Below are positions 1-5,357 of a stretch of 5,357 nucleotides of DNA, piece by piece. Source of the stretch: an uncultured Actinomycetes bacterium (lineage in GTDB: Bacteria > Actinomycetota > Thermoleophilia > Solirubrobacterales > 70-9). The translations under genes were made by a program, and so were the position numbers. Where the stretch lies: the NCBI GenBank assembly GCA_946479725.1, contig CAMLHB010000166.1, forward strand, positions 1 to 5,357, read 5' to 3'. The notes under the pieces were generated by a model, which did not search any database, was not told the DNA's origin, and was given only the letters and a program-made list of their open reading frames with translations. The number at the start of each line of letters is the position of its first letter. The first letter of the stretch is position 1.

Positions 1-2
1 GT

Positions 3-89
3 GGCGCCAAAGGCAAGACCGAGGACGCAGAGATGCGAAGTGTCACGTGCGCCATCCGGGTGTGCGGGAACCGGCGGCCCACGATCTAA
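3..89 (+). CDS. Possible C-terminal end of a convergent gene (partial, weak)
   Basis: A plus-strand frame is open from the window edge and stops with TAA at 87-89. It gives 28 residues that end in ...CAIRVCGNRRPTI. About 25 of its 29 codons end in G or C, which is typical of coding frames here. Its stop overlaps the aspS stop tail to tail in the four bases CTAA, a common arrangement for convergent genes. No family is recognised. The complementary minus frame shares the same third-position column, so base composition alone cannot decide between the strands. If this frame is not real, bases 1-85 are simply the aspS downstream region, in which I see no convincing terminator. Confidence 0.22.
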   Translation, partial: GAKGKTEDAEMRSVTCAIRVCGNRRPTI

Positions 90-1885
90 TGTCCCGCGAG
101 TTTGGGTTTGTGGATGCCGATGCCGAGCTCTTTCAGCTGCAGCTCGTCGACCGGGGCCGGAGCGCCGGTCAGCAGGTCGAAGCCGGAGGCGGTCTTGGGA
201 AAGGCGATGACGTCGCGGATCGTCTCGGCGCCGCTGAGGCGCTGGACGATGCGGTCGACGCCGTAGGCGATGCCGCCGTGCGGCGGCGCCCCGTACTGCA
301 GCGCCTCGAGCAGGAAGCCGAAGCGGGCGCGCGCGGTCTCGGCGTCGATCCCGAGGGCGGCGAAGACCGCCTCCTGCGTCTTCGCGTCGTGGATACGGAT
401 CGAGCCGCCGCCCAGCTCCTGGCCGTTCCAGACGACGTCGTAGGCCTGGGCGCGGGCGGCGCCGGGGTTCTCGGGGTCGAACCCGCCCGCCGGGGCGGTG
501 AAGGGATGGTGGAGCGCGTCCCAGCCCTTCTCCCCCTCGTTCCACTCCATCAGCGGCCAGTCGACGATCCAGACCAGGCGGTTGTCGTTCGGGTCGATCA
601 GGTCGAAGCGCTCGGCGAGGTCGAGCCGCATCTGCCCGAGCACGGCGTTGACCACGTCGGGCTTGTCGGCGACCAGCAGAAGCAGGTCGCCCTCCTCGGC
701 GCCGAAGCGCTGATTGAGGTCCGCCAGCTCCGCCTCGCTGAGGAACTTCGCGGTCGGCGAGCGCCAGCCGTCGAGCTCGCGGAAGGCCCAGACCAGCCCT
801 TTCGCCCCCAGCTCCTGGGCGCGGGAGATCAGGCCGTCGAGCTCGGAGCGCGGCAGCTCGCGGCGGCCGGCGTTGATCCCGCGGATCGAGCCGCCGCTCT
901 CCAGCACCGAGCGGAAGACCTTGAACTCGGTCTCGCGCAGGGCGTCGCCGAGGTCGACCAGCTCGAGGCCGAAGCGCAGGTCGGGACGGTCGGTCCCGAA
1001 GCGCCCGATCGCCTCGTCGAAGCACATCCGCTGCATCGGCGTCTCGATCTCCGGTCCCCCGACCCGCTCGAAGACGTGCGCCAGCAGGCCTTCGTTGACG
1101 GCGATCACGTCGTCGCCGTCGACGAAGGACATCTCGACGTCGAGCTGGGTGAACTCGGCCTGGCGGTCGGCCCGCGTCGCCTCGTCGCGGAAGCACCGGG
1201 CCACCTGGTAGTAGCGCTCGAAGCCGGAGACCATCAGCAGCTGCTTGAACAGCTGCGGGGACTGCGGCAGCGCGTAGAAGGAGCCCTGCTGCTGGCGGCT
1301 GGGGACGAGGAAGTCCCGCGCTCCCTCAGGGGTCGAGCGGGTCAGCACCGGCGTCTCGACGTCGACGAAGCCCTCGCCGTCGAGGAACTCCCGCATCGCG
1401 GCGACGACCCGGTGGCGCAGCATCAGCGCCTCGCGCATCTGCTCGCGGCGCAGGTCGATGTAGCGGTACTGAAGGCGTTTGTCCTCGCCGACCTCGCCGC
1501 TGAAGCCCTCGACCTGGAAGGGCGGCGTCTCCGAGCCGGCGAGCAGCTCGGCGCCGGTCGCCAGCAGCTCGACCTCACCGGTCGCCAGGTCCTTGTTGAC
1601 GGTCTCCTCCGAACGCCGCACCACCGTGCCGCTGGCGCTGAGCACGTCCTCGGCCCGCAGCTTGTGCGCCAGCTCGAAGGACTCGCCGGAGCTGTCGGGG
1701 TTGAAGACGAGCTGGACGATCCCGGTGCGGTCGCGGAGGTCGATGAAAATCAGGCCGCCGTGGTCGCGGCGGCGGTTGACCCAGCCGGCGACCCGCATCT
1801 CGGAGTCCACCTTCTCCGGCAGCACCTGGCCGCACCAGGCGTCGCGGTACCCGTTCGCGCGCAGCGGCGGCGCCTCCGTGCTCAA
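86..1885 (-). CDS. aspS: Aspartyl-tRNA synthetase, bacterial type, probably non-discriminating
   Basis: This cytoplasmic class II synthetase attaches aspartate to tRNA-Asp. It has 599 residues, close to the usual bacterial length of about 590. An N-terminal OB-fold anticodon domain covers roughly residues 15-115 (GWVNRRRDHGG at 34-44). Motif 2 lies at about 221-253 (ARCFRDEATRADRQAEFTQ). The GAD insertion of bacterial AspRS covers roughly 295-420. Motif 3 lies at 537-547 (GGIAYGVDRIV), followed by GAETIRDVIAFPK. His42 matches the His of non-discriminating enzymes such as those of Pseudomonas and mycobacteria, where E. coli has Leu30. At the E. coli Lys81 position it has Glu94. Use on tRNA-Asn as well is therefore inferred, not shown. 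The start chosen is TTG at 1885-1883. It has GGAGG six bases upstream, and no ATG or GTG fits the N-terminus. It overlaps the hisS stop by four bases, which implies translational coupling. It ends with TAG. Confidence 0.97.
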   Translation of the reverse strand: MSTEAPPLRANGYRDAWCGQVLPEKVDSEMRVAGWVNRRRDHGGLIFIDLRDRTGIVQLVFNPDSSGESFELAHKLRAEDVLSASGTVVRRSEETVNKDLATGEVELLATGAELLAGSETPPFQVEGFSGEVGEDKRLQYRYIDLRREQMREALMLRHRVVAAMREFLDGEGFVDVETPVLTRSTPEGARDFLVPSRQQQGSFYALPQSPQLFKQLLMVSGFERYYQVARCFRDEATRADRQAEFTQLDVEMSFVDGDDVIAVNEGLLAHVFERVGGPEIETPMQRMCFDEAIGRFGTDRPDLRFGLELVDLGDALRETEFKVFRSVLESGGSIRGINAGRRELPRSELDGLISRAQELGAKGLVWAFRELDGWRSPTAKFLSEAELADLNQRFGAEEGDLLLLVADKPDVVNAVLGQMRLDLAERFDLIDPNDNRLVWIVDWPLMEWNEGEKGWDALHHPFTAPAGGFDPENPGAARAQAYDVVWNGQELGGGSIRIHDAKTQEAVFAALGIDAETARARFGFLLEALQYGAPPHGGIAYGVDRIVQRLSGAETIRDVIAFPKTASGFDLLTGAPAPVDELQLKELGIGIHKPKLAGH

Positions 1886-3126
1886 CTCTCTCCTCCCGTC
1901 ATCTCGTCGACAAGGTTGCCGGGATCGGCGGCGCGCTGCTCGCCGGTCTCCATGTCGCGCAGCTGCGCGCTGCCGTCCGCCTCGAGAATGAGCACGCGCG
2001 CGGCGCCGATCCGGTTGGCATGTTTCAGCTGTCCCTTGAGGCCGCGCCCGGCGAGATCGAGCTCGACCGCGAGCCCGGCGCGGCGCAGCTCGACCGCCAG
2101 CGCCATCGCCCGGCCGCGCTGGTCGGGGTCGGCGATCGCGATGAAGGCGTCGCGCCCCGCGGCCGGCACCTCTTCGTCGAGCGCCAGCAGGATCCGCTCG
2201 ATCCCGGCGGCGAAGCCCACCGCCGGCGTCGGCGGGCCGCCGAGCTGCTCGATCAGCCCGTCGTAGCGGCCCCCGCCGCCGATCTCCGACTGCGCCCCGA
2301 GGGCGTCGCAGACGAAGGAGAAGATCGTCCGCGTGTAGTAGTCGAGGCCGCGGACCAGGGTCGGGTCGACGGCGTAGGCGACGCCGGCGACGTCGAGCAG
2401 CGCCCGCACCTCGGCGAAGTGCTCGGCGTCCTCGCCCGCGAGCTGGTCGACGATCGTCGGCGCGCTCGCCATGACCGCGCGGGTCCCCTCGTGGTCGGAA
2501 TCGAAGGCGCGCAGCGGGTTGATGTCGATCCGCTCGCGCACGTCCGTCGAGAGCTCTGCCTCGTGCGCGTGCAGGTGGGCCTTCAGGTCTTCGAGGTAGG
2601 CGCGGCGCGCCTCCAAGGACCCGAGGCTGCCGAGCCGCAGCTCCACCCCTGGCACCCCGAGCTCGCCGAGCAGGTCGGAGAGGAGCATGATCACCTCGGC
2701 GTCGGCCAGCGGCGAGTCGGTGCCGATGCACTCGATCCCGAGCTGGTGGAACTGGCGGTAGCGGCCGGCCTGCGGGCGCTCGTGGCGGAAGAAAGGGCCG
2801 ACGTAGGAAAGCTTCACCGGCTGCGCCAGCTTGTGCATCCCGTGCTCGAGGTAGGCGCGGCAGATCGAGGCGGTCCCCTCCGGGCGCAGGGTGAGTCTGC
2901 GCTCGCCCTTGTCCTCGAAGGTGAACATCTCCTTGCGGACGATGTCGGTCGACTTGCCGACGCCGCGCTCGAACAGCGCCGTGTCCTCGAAGGCCGGGGT
3001 CGCGATCGGCTCGTAGCCGGCGCGGGCGAAGATCCCGGCGGCAGCCTGCTGCAACCGCGCCCGCGCCCGCCCCTGCTCGGGCAGGACGTCGAAGGTCCCG
3101 CGGGGCGCCTGGAATTTGCTCGCCAT
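1882..3126 (-). CDS. hisS: Histidyl-tRNA synthetase
   Basis: This cytoplasmic class II synthetase charges tRNA-His. It has 414 residues, the normal length for bacterial HisRS. Residues 1-90 hold motif 1 and the N-terminal signature APRGTFDVLP, followed by TLRPEGTASICRAY, which binds ATP and histidine. Motif 2 is at about 108-132 (VGPFFRHERPQAGRYRQFHQ). The histidine-specific HisA motif LVRGLDYYTRTIF spans 257-269 and includes the expected catalytic Arg259. The glycine-rich GGGGRYDGL spans 283-291. Motif 3 is at about 302-316 (AVGFAAGIERILLAL). Residues from about 325 to the end form the anticodon-binding domain. The start is ATG at 3126-3124, and MASKFQAPRGTFD fits the family start. Only a weak AAGG lies upstream, about ten bases from the ATG. 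The gene follows the hydrolase gene by 31 bp and overlaps aspS by four, consistent with one operon. No key residue is missing. Confidence 0.97.
   Translation of the reverse strand: MASKFQAPRGTFDVLPEQGRARARLQQAAAGIFARAGYEPIATPAFEDTALFERGVGKSTDIVRKEMFTFEDKGERRLTLRPEGTASICRAYLEHGMHKLAQPVKLSYVGPFFRHERPQAGRYRQFHQLGIECIGTDSPLADAEVIMLLSDLLGELGVPGVELRLGSLGSLEARRAYLEDLKAHLHAHEAELSTDVRERIDINPLRAFDSDHEGTRAVMASAPTIVDQLAGEDAEHFAEVRALLDVAGVAYAVDPTLVRGLDYYTRTIFSFVCDALGAQSEIGGGGRYDGLIEQLGGPPTPAVGFAAGIERILLALDEEVPAAGRDAFIAIADPDQRGRAMALAVELRRAGLAVELDLAGRGLKGQLKHANRIGAARVLILEADGSAQLRDMETGEQRAADPGNLVDEMTGGES
1892..1896 (-). promoter_or_regulatory. Strong ribosome binding site for aspS, inside the hisS 3' end
   Basis: GGAGG lies six bases before the TTG start of aspS, within the last codons of hisS (Gly-Gly-Glu-Ser). 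It is the best Shine-Dalgarno match seen in the window. It decides the otherwise weak TTG start, and with the TTGA stop/start overlap it points to coupled translation of hisS and aspS. Confidence 0.85.
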
Positions 3127-3157
3127 CGTGCGGCGACCTTAATCCAACGGGGCCCGG

Positions 3158-3802
3158 CTAACGCGCCAGCGAGCTGAGGAAAGGATTGGTGGCCCGCTCG
3201 GCGCCGATCGTCGTCAGTCCCATGTGGCCGGGATGGACGACGGTCTCGTCGGGGAAGGTGTCGAGCAGCTTGCCGAGCGAGGCGAGCAGGGTCGGGCCGT
3301 GGGATCCCGGCAGGTCGGTCCGCCCGACCGATCCCTGGAAGAGGACGTCGCCGGAGAAGATCGCCGGCTCCCCCCGCACCGCGTAGGTGACGTGGCCGGG
3401 GCTGTGCCCCGGGGTGTGGACGACATCGAGTTGCAGACCCGCCAGCTCCAGGGTTTCGTCGCCGTTGACCATCACGTCGGCGTCGTAGCTCTCGTATGGG
3501 CCGAATCCCTCCCAGGGGACCCAGCGCATGATGTCGGCGAGGATCGGGACCTCGAACTCCGGGCAGTAGACGGGCGCTCCGGTCGCCGCCGCCACCGGCG
3601 CGACGGCGCCGACGTGGTCGAAGTGGCAGTGGGTGATCAGGATCGCCTCGACCTCGGCGCCGGTCGCCTCGACCGCCGCCAGAATCCGCTCGGCCTCCTC
3701 GCCGGGGTCGACGATGAGCAGGCGGTCGCCGCCCTGGGGGCGGAGCAGGAAGCAGTTCTCGGCGACCTGGCCGACCGTGAGCATCTCGACGTCGAGGGCC
3801 AT
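3158..3802 (-). CDS. Metallo-beta-lactamase-fold hydrolase, glyoxalase II-like
   Basis: This is a 214-residue cytoplasmic metal-dependent hydrolase of the hydroxyacylglutathione hydrolase-like (YcbL/GloB-type) branch. The full metal site is visible: His58, His60, Asp62 and His63 in THCHFDH, His133 in HTPGHSPGH, Asp152 in FSGDVLF, and His193 in HPGHM. The family signature GSVGRTDLPG is at 157-166. It lacks the extra C-terminal substrate domain of classical glyoxalase II, so the thioester substrate is unknown. A Trp-rich segment (residues 90-106) lies where this family places a substrate-covering loop. The start is ATG at 3802-3800, eight bases after the upstream stop, with weak SD-like GAAGAG before it. 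A longer start at 3856 would overlap the neighbour by 46 bp and add low-complexity residues. MBL hydrolase-hisS-aspS is a recurring order in Gram-positive genomes, often after rel and dtd. Any role in tRNA quality control is only suggested by this context. Confidence 0.93.
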   Translation of the reverse strand: MALDVEMLTVGQVAENCFLLRPQGGDRLLIVDPGEEAERILAAVEATGAEVEAILITHCHFDHVGAVAPVAAATGAPVYCPEFEVPILADIMRWVPWEGFGPYESYDADVMVNGDETLELAGLQLDVVHTPGHSPGHVTYAVRGEPAIFSGDVLFQGSVGRTDLPGSHGPTLLASLGKLLDTFPDETVVHPGHMGLTTIGAERATNPFLSSLAR

Positions 3803-3810
3803 CGGGCTCT

Positions 3811-4173
3811 TCAGTCGCCGCGGGCGCGAATCCGTGCCCGCTCGCGCCGCCGCCACATCGCCATGTCGATGAAGTAGCCGGCGGGGACGTAGAAGGCAAG
3901 CATGAAGAGGCCGAAGAGGAGCGAGCCGGCCAACGGCTTTTTGAAGATCAGGATCAGCAGCACGGCGAAGATCACCGCGGCGAAGATGCCGCGCACGAAA
4001 GAGCTGCGCCAGGTCGGCGGCAGGTCCTGCTGCGGCGCCGGCTTGCGGCGGGACCGGGCGCGGGCCTTCGCTTCCTCGCGGCTGCGCGGGCGGCCGCTGC
4101 GCGGCTTGGTGTCGATCCGCCCGCCCTGGGTGCCGCGGCGCTTGCGCTGTCGTTTTTTCCTCGTCTGGGCCAT
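3811..4173 (-). CDS. Small basic protein with two transmembrane helices, function unknown
   Basis: The product has 120 residues and belongs to no family I can name. Residues 1-50 are strongly basic (20 Arg or Lys), beginning MAQTRKKRQRKRRGTQGG, and should be disordered and cytoplasmic. A short PPTW segment (52-55) leads into two predicted membrane helices at about 61-77 and 81-103. They are separated by a tight KKP turn, so both ends should face the cytoplasm. The C-terminal tail (107-118) is again Arg-rich. No signal peptide or catalytic motif is visible. The general layout resembles conserved hypothetical membrane proteins of Thermoleophilia, but this is from memory and unchecked. It lies 8 bp before the hydrolase gene, so it is probably the first gene of the hydrolase-hisS-aspS unit. 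The ATG follows a large hairpin by only seven bases, with no Shine-Dalgarno sequence, which leaves the exact start and its mode of translation uncertain. Confidence 0.8.
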   Translation of the reverse strand: MAQTRKKRQRKRRGTQGGRIDTKPRSGRPRSREEAKARARSRRKPAPQQDLPPTWRSSFVRGIFAAVIFAVLLILIFKKPLAGSLLFGLFMLAFYVPAGYFIDMAMWRRRERARIRARGD

Positions 4174-4180
4174 AACTGAG

Positions 4181-4231
4181 CGAACTGCATCAACTTCGCT
4201 GCCTGGCAGGCAGTCAAGTTGATGCAGTTCG
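4181..4231. repeat. Perfect 16-bp inverted repeat forming a 51-nt hairpin
   Basis: The left arm (4181-4196, CGAACTGCATCAACTT) is exactly complementary to the right arm (4216-4231). Between them is a second stem, CTGCCT (4199-4204) with AGGCAG (4208-4213), closed by a three-base loop. The stems are separated by a two-by-two internal loop that can form one G-U pair if transcribed from the plus strand. The arms are about 44 percent GC in otherwise very GC-rich DNA. The element starts four bases after the formiminotransferase stop and ends seven bases before the start of the membrane protein gene. Neither strand has a clear T run after it, so a classical intrinsic terminator is only partly supported. 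A symmetric operator, an mRNA-stabilising stem or a small palindromic mobile repeat are alternatives. Confidence 0.88.
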
Positions 4232-4235
4232 AAAT

Positions 4236-5126
4236 TTAGTCGTTCGCCTCGGCGAGCCGCGCCTCAATGGTGTGACGCTGTGGGTCGAAGCCGCGGATCG
4301 GCACGTCCTCCGGGTAGTCGGCGAGCGCCGGCCGCGGGACCAGACCGACCAGCTCGGCCTCCAGCGGGCGGGCGCCGAGCGGCGCGGCGAGGGCGCGCAC
4401 GCGCTCGACCACCTCACCGAGGGGGACGGAGAGCGGATCGTGGACGTTGGTCGAGACCTGGGCGCGGCCGCTGGAAAGCAGCAGCCCGATCGCCCGCACC
4501 CCGGTGAGGCCACCGCCCGCCTCGCGCAGGCCGGCGGCGATGGCGCGGGCGATCTCGGGGTCGTCGGTATCGAGCTCGACGTTGAAGGCGGCGAGCGGCG
4601 GGCGTGCCGTGACCAGGGTGGCGCCGGCTTTGCGATGGGGCAGGTCGGGGCCGAAATCCGGCCGCAGCTCTCCCGACTCCATCCGCAGCCACAGCTCCGC
4701 CAGGCCGCCGTTGCGGAAGTAGGCGCGCTCGGTCCGACCCGGGTCGCGGGCCAGCTCGCCGTAGAGGAAGACCGGGATCCCGAGGCCGCCGATCTGGGTC
4801 GCCGCCGCGACCGCCTCCTCGCGCGCCGCCGCGTGGTCCCCGGGCTCGAACCAGACGATCGGGCAGACGTCGAGGGCGCCGATCGCCGGGTGGGCGCCGC
4901 GGTAGCGGTCCATCTCGATCGTCTCCGCCGCCTCCTCGGCGCCGGCGGCCAGCGCCTCGACCAGGGCGCCGCCGCTGCCGGCGAGGGTGAAGACGCTGCG
5001 GCCGTGATCGCCGTCGGTGTGGCGGTCGAGCAGGGTGACGCCGCGGGTGAAGGCCTGCTCCAGCCGCGCCAGCCGCTCCTCGTCGCTCCCCTCCGAGACG
5101 TTCGGGACCGCGAGCAGGGGCGGCAT
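4236..5126 (-). CDS. ftcD: Glutamate formiminotransferase-like enzyme, single-function
   Basis: By family, this enzyme moves the formimino group from formiminoglutamate to tetrahydrofolate, the last step of one histidine-degradation route. It has 296 residues, matching the formiminotransferase part only; the cyclodeaminase domain of the mammalian bifunctional enzyme is absent. The N-terminal subdomain (about 1-180) has LAVPNVSEG, DHGRSVFTLAG and RGAHPAIGALDVCP. His79 aligns with the catalytic His82 of porcine FTCD. PDFGPDLPHRKAGATLVTAR lies at 156-175. The C-terminal subdomain (about 180-296) has FNVELDTDDPEIARAIA, a VQVS-like AQVSTNVHD and ELVGLVPRPAL. One oddity is the usual HPR(I/M)GA motif, which reads HPAIGA, so the Arg after the catalytic His-Pro is Ala81; another is RKGE, which becomes RNGG. 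The exact substrate is therefore less certain than the fold. The ATG at 5126 is in frame with, and 12 bases after, the stop of the upstream fragment, so co-transcription is likely. The ribosome binding site is weak. Confidence 0.87.
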   Translation of the reverse strand: MPPLLAVPNVSEGSDEERLARLEQAFTRGVTLLDRHTDGDHGRSVFTLAGSGGALVEALAAGAEEAAETIEMDRYRGAHPAIGALDVCPIVWFEPGDHAAAREEAVAAATQIGGLGIPVFLYGELARDPGRTERAYFRNGGLAELWLRMESGELRPDFGPDLPHRKAGATLVTARPPLAAFNVELDTDDPEIARAIAAGLREAGGGLTGVRAIGLLLSSGRAQVSTNVHDPLSVPLGEVVERVRALAAPLGARPLEAELVGLVPRPALADYPEDVPIRGFDPQRHTIEARLAEAND

Positions 5127-5138
5127 CGTCCCAGTGCC

Positions 5139-5357
5139 TCAGACCAGCAGGTCGCCGCCGCTGACGATCGTCTCGCCGTCGATCTCGACCGTCGGTTCGA
5201 GGACCACGCAGGCGAGGTGAAGCAGGCGCATCGACATGGCGATGTCCTCACCGCCCACACCGCCCGGCACGCCTTTGCCGTCCCAGCGAGTGAACGTCTG
5301 TTGGAGCGGGTCGCGCACGTCGGGGCCGTGGCCGAGGCGTTCGGCCATCTGTCCGGT
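5139..5357 (-). CDS. 3' end of a gene: HD-GYP-type domain fragment joined to an unrelated tail (partial)
   Basis: The frame is open to the window edge (72 codons visible) and ends in TGA at 5141-5139, so only the C-terminus is seen. The first part, down to about position 5215, reads AERLGHGPDVRDPLQQTFTRWDGKGVPGGVGGEDIAMSMRLLHLA. This fits the RWDGxGxPxGxxGExI...RxxxLADV core of HD-GYP-type phosphohydrolase domains, such as those in actinobacterial regulators. A normal domain would continue with LADVVEVF and tens more residues. Here the conserved Asp is Cys (LACVV), and the chain changes to LEPTVEIDGETIVSGGDLLV and stops. That tail resembles the last strands of M29 aminopeptidase-like enzymes (HxDCVVLxPTVEIDG...GxLLV), recalled from memory only. 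No HD continuation is seen in the other two frames. The fragment may be a real fusion, a broken gene or an assembly chimera. An ATG at 5348 is probably internal. Confidence 0.6.
   Translation of the reverse strand, partial: TGQMAERLGHGPDVRDPLQQTFTRWDGKGVPGGVGGEDIAMSMRLLHLACVVLEPTVEIDGETIVSGGDLLV

Noticed and set aside
1..55. Possible start of a further minus-strand gene at ATG 55-53, open to the left edge (MAHVTLRISASS)
   Set aside because: Only 18 codons are visible and no ribosome binding site precedes it. The same bases read at least as well on the plus strand, so it cannot be supported.
47..2266. A 739-codon open frame on the plus strand, opposite aspS and part of hisS
   Set aside because: Long antisense frames are expected opposite GC-rich genes. 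The translation is low in complexity (runs of Leu, Val, Ala, Glu, Asp and Gly), matches no family, and lies over two well-supported synthetase genes.
1886..2731. The aspS frame stays open 846 bases upstream, suggesting an N-terminal extension or fusion
   Set aside because: The extra residues are Arg/Ala/Gly-rich out-of-frame hisS. AspRS has its normal length from TTG at 1885, with an excellent ribosome binding site there.
2020..3177. A 385-codon plus-strand open frame opposite hisS
   Set aside because: It has the same shadow composition, no motifs and no independent ribosome binding site. It is explained by the codon bias of hisS.
3803..3856. A longer start for the MBL hydrolase at ATG 3856
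   Set aside because: It would overlap the membrane protein gene by 46 bases and add 18 basic, low-complexity residues before the family-typical N-terminus MALDVEMLTVGQ.
2814..3899. A 361-codon minus-strand frame covering the hydrolase and the start of hisS
   Set aside because: It is out of frame with both genes, Arg/Pro/Ser-rich and without domains: a codon-bias shadow.
4181..4231. The inverted repeat as the end of an insertion sequence, or as a CRISPR unit
   Set aside because: There is no transposase frame, no flanking target duplication and no second copy in the window.
4214..5260. A 348-codon minus-strand frame opposite no gene but overlapping the formiminotransferase in another frame
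   Set aside because: It is Arg/Ser/Ala-rich with no motifs, whereas the 4236-5126 frame carries all formiminotransferase motifs.

Overview
This is a GC-rich window in which nearly every supported gene lies on the minus strand. It reads like ordinary housekeeping DNA from a high-GC actinobacterium. The gene content, G/C-ending codons and the style of the small membrane protein and of the HD-type fragment suggest the Thermoleophilia/Solirubrobacterales side. That placement is inference from general familiarity, not from a search.

In order of transcription (high to low coordinates) the layout is as follows. (1) 5357-5139 is the 3' end of a gene cut by the window edge. It looks like an HD-GYP-type output domain joined abruptly to an unrelated C-terminal tail. 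(2) 5126-4236 is a single-function glutamate formiminotransferase-like enzyme. (3) 4231-4181 is a near-perfect 51-nt hairpin that fills most of the 62-bp intergenic gap. (4) 4173-3811 encodes a small, very basic protein with two membrane helices. (5) 3802-3158 encodes a metallo-beta-lactamase-fold hydrolase of the glyoxalase II type. (6) 3126-1882 is hisS. (7) 1885-86 is aspS, which starts at TTG inside the hisS stop. In the last 89 bases a plus-strand reading frame may be the tail of a convergent gene ending on the aspS stop.

Genes 4 to 7 are tightly packed (8 bp, 31 bp and a 4-bp overlap) and probably form one transcription unit. MBL hydrolase-hisS-aspS is a known neighbourhood in Gram-positive bacteria. 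The two synthetases charge tRNA-His and tRNA-Asp. The AspRS has the His of the 'RRRDHGG' motif seen in non-discriminating enzymes, so it may also charge tRNA-Asn for conversion by GatCAB. The formiminotransferase, upstream of the hairpin, would belong to histidine breakdown and one-carbon metabolism and is probably a separate unit.

No mobile element, CRISPR array, RNA gene or clearly new multi-gene system is visible. The points most worth a second look are the HD/tail junction near 5210-5225, the hairpin at 4181-4231, and the basic two-helix membrane protein at the head of the synthetase operon.
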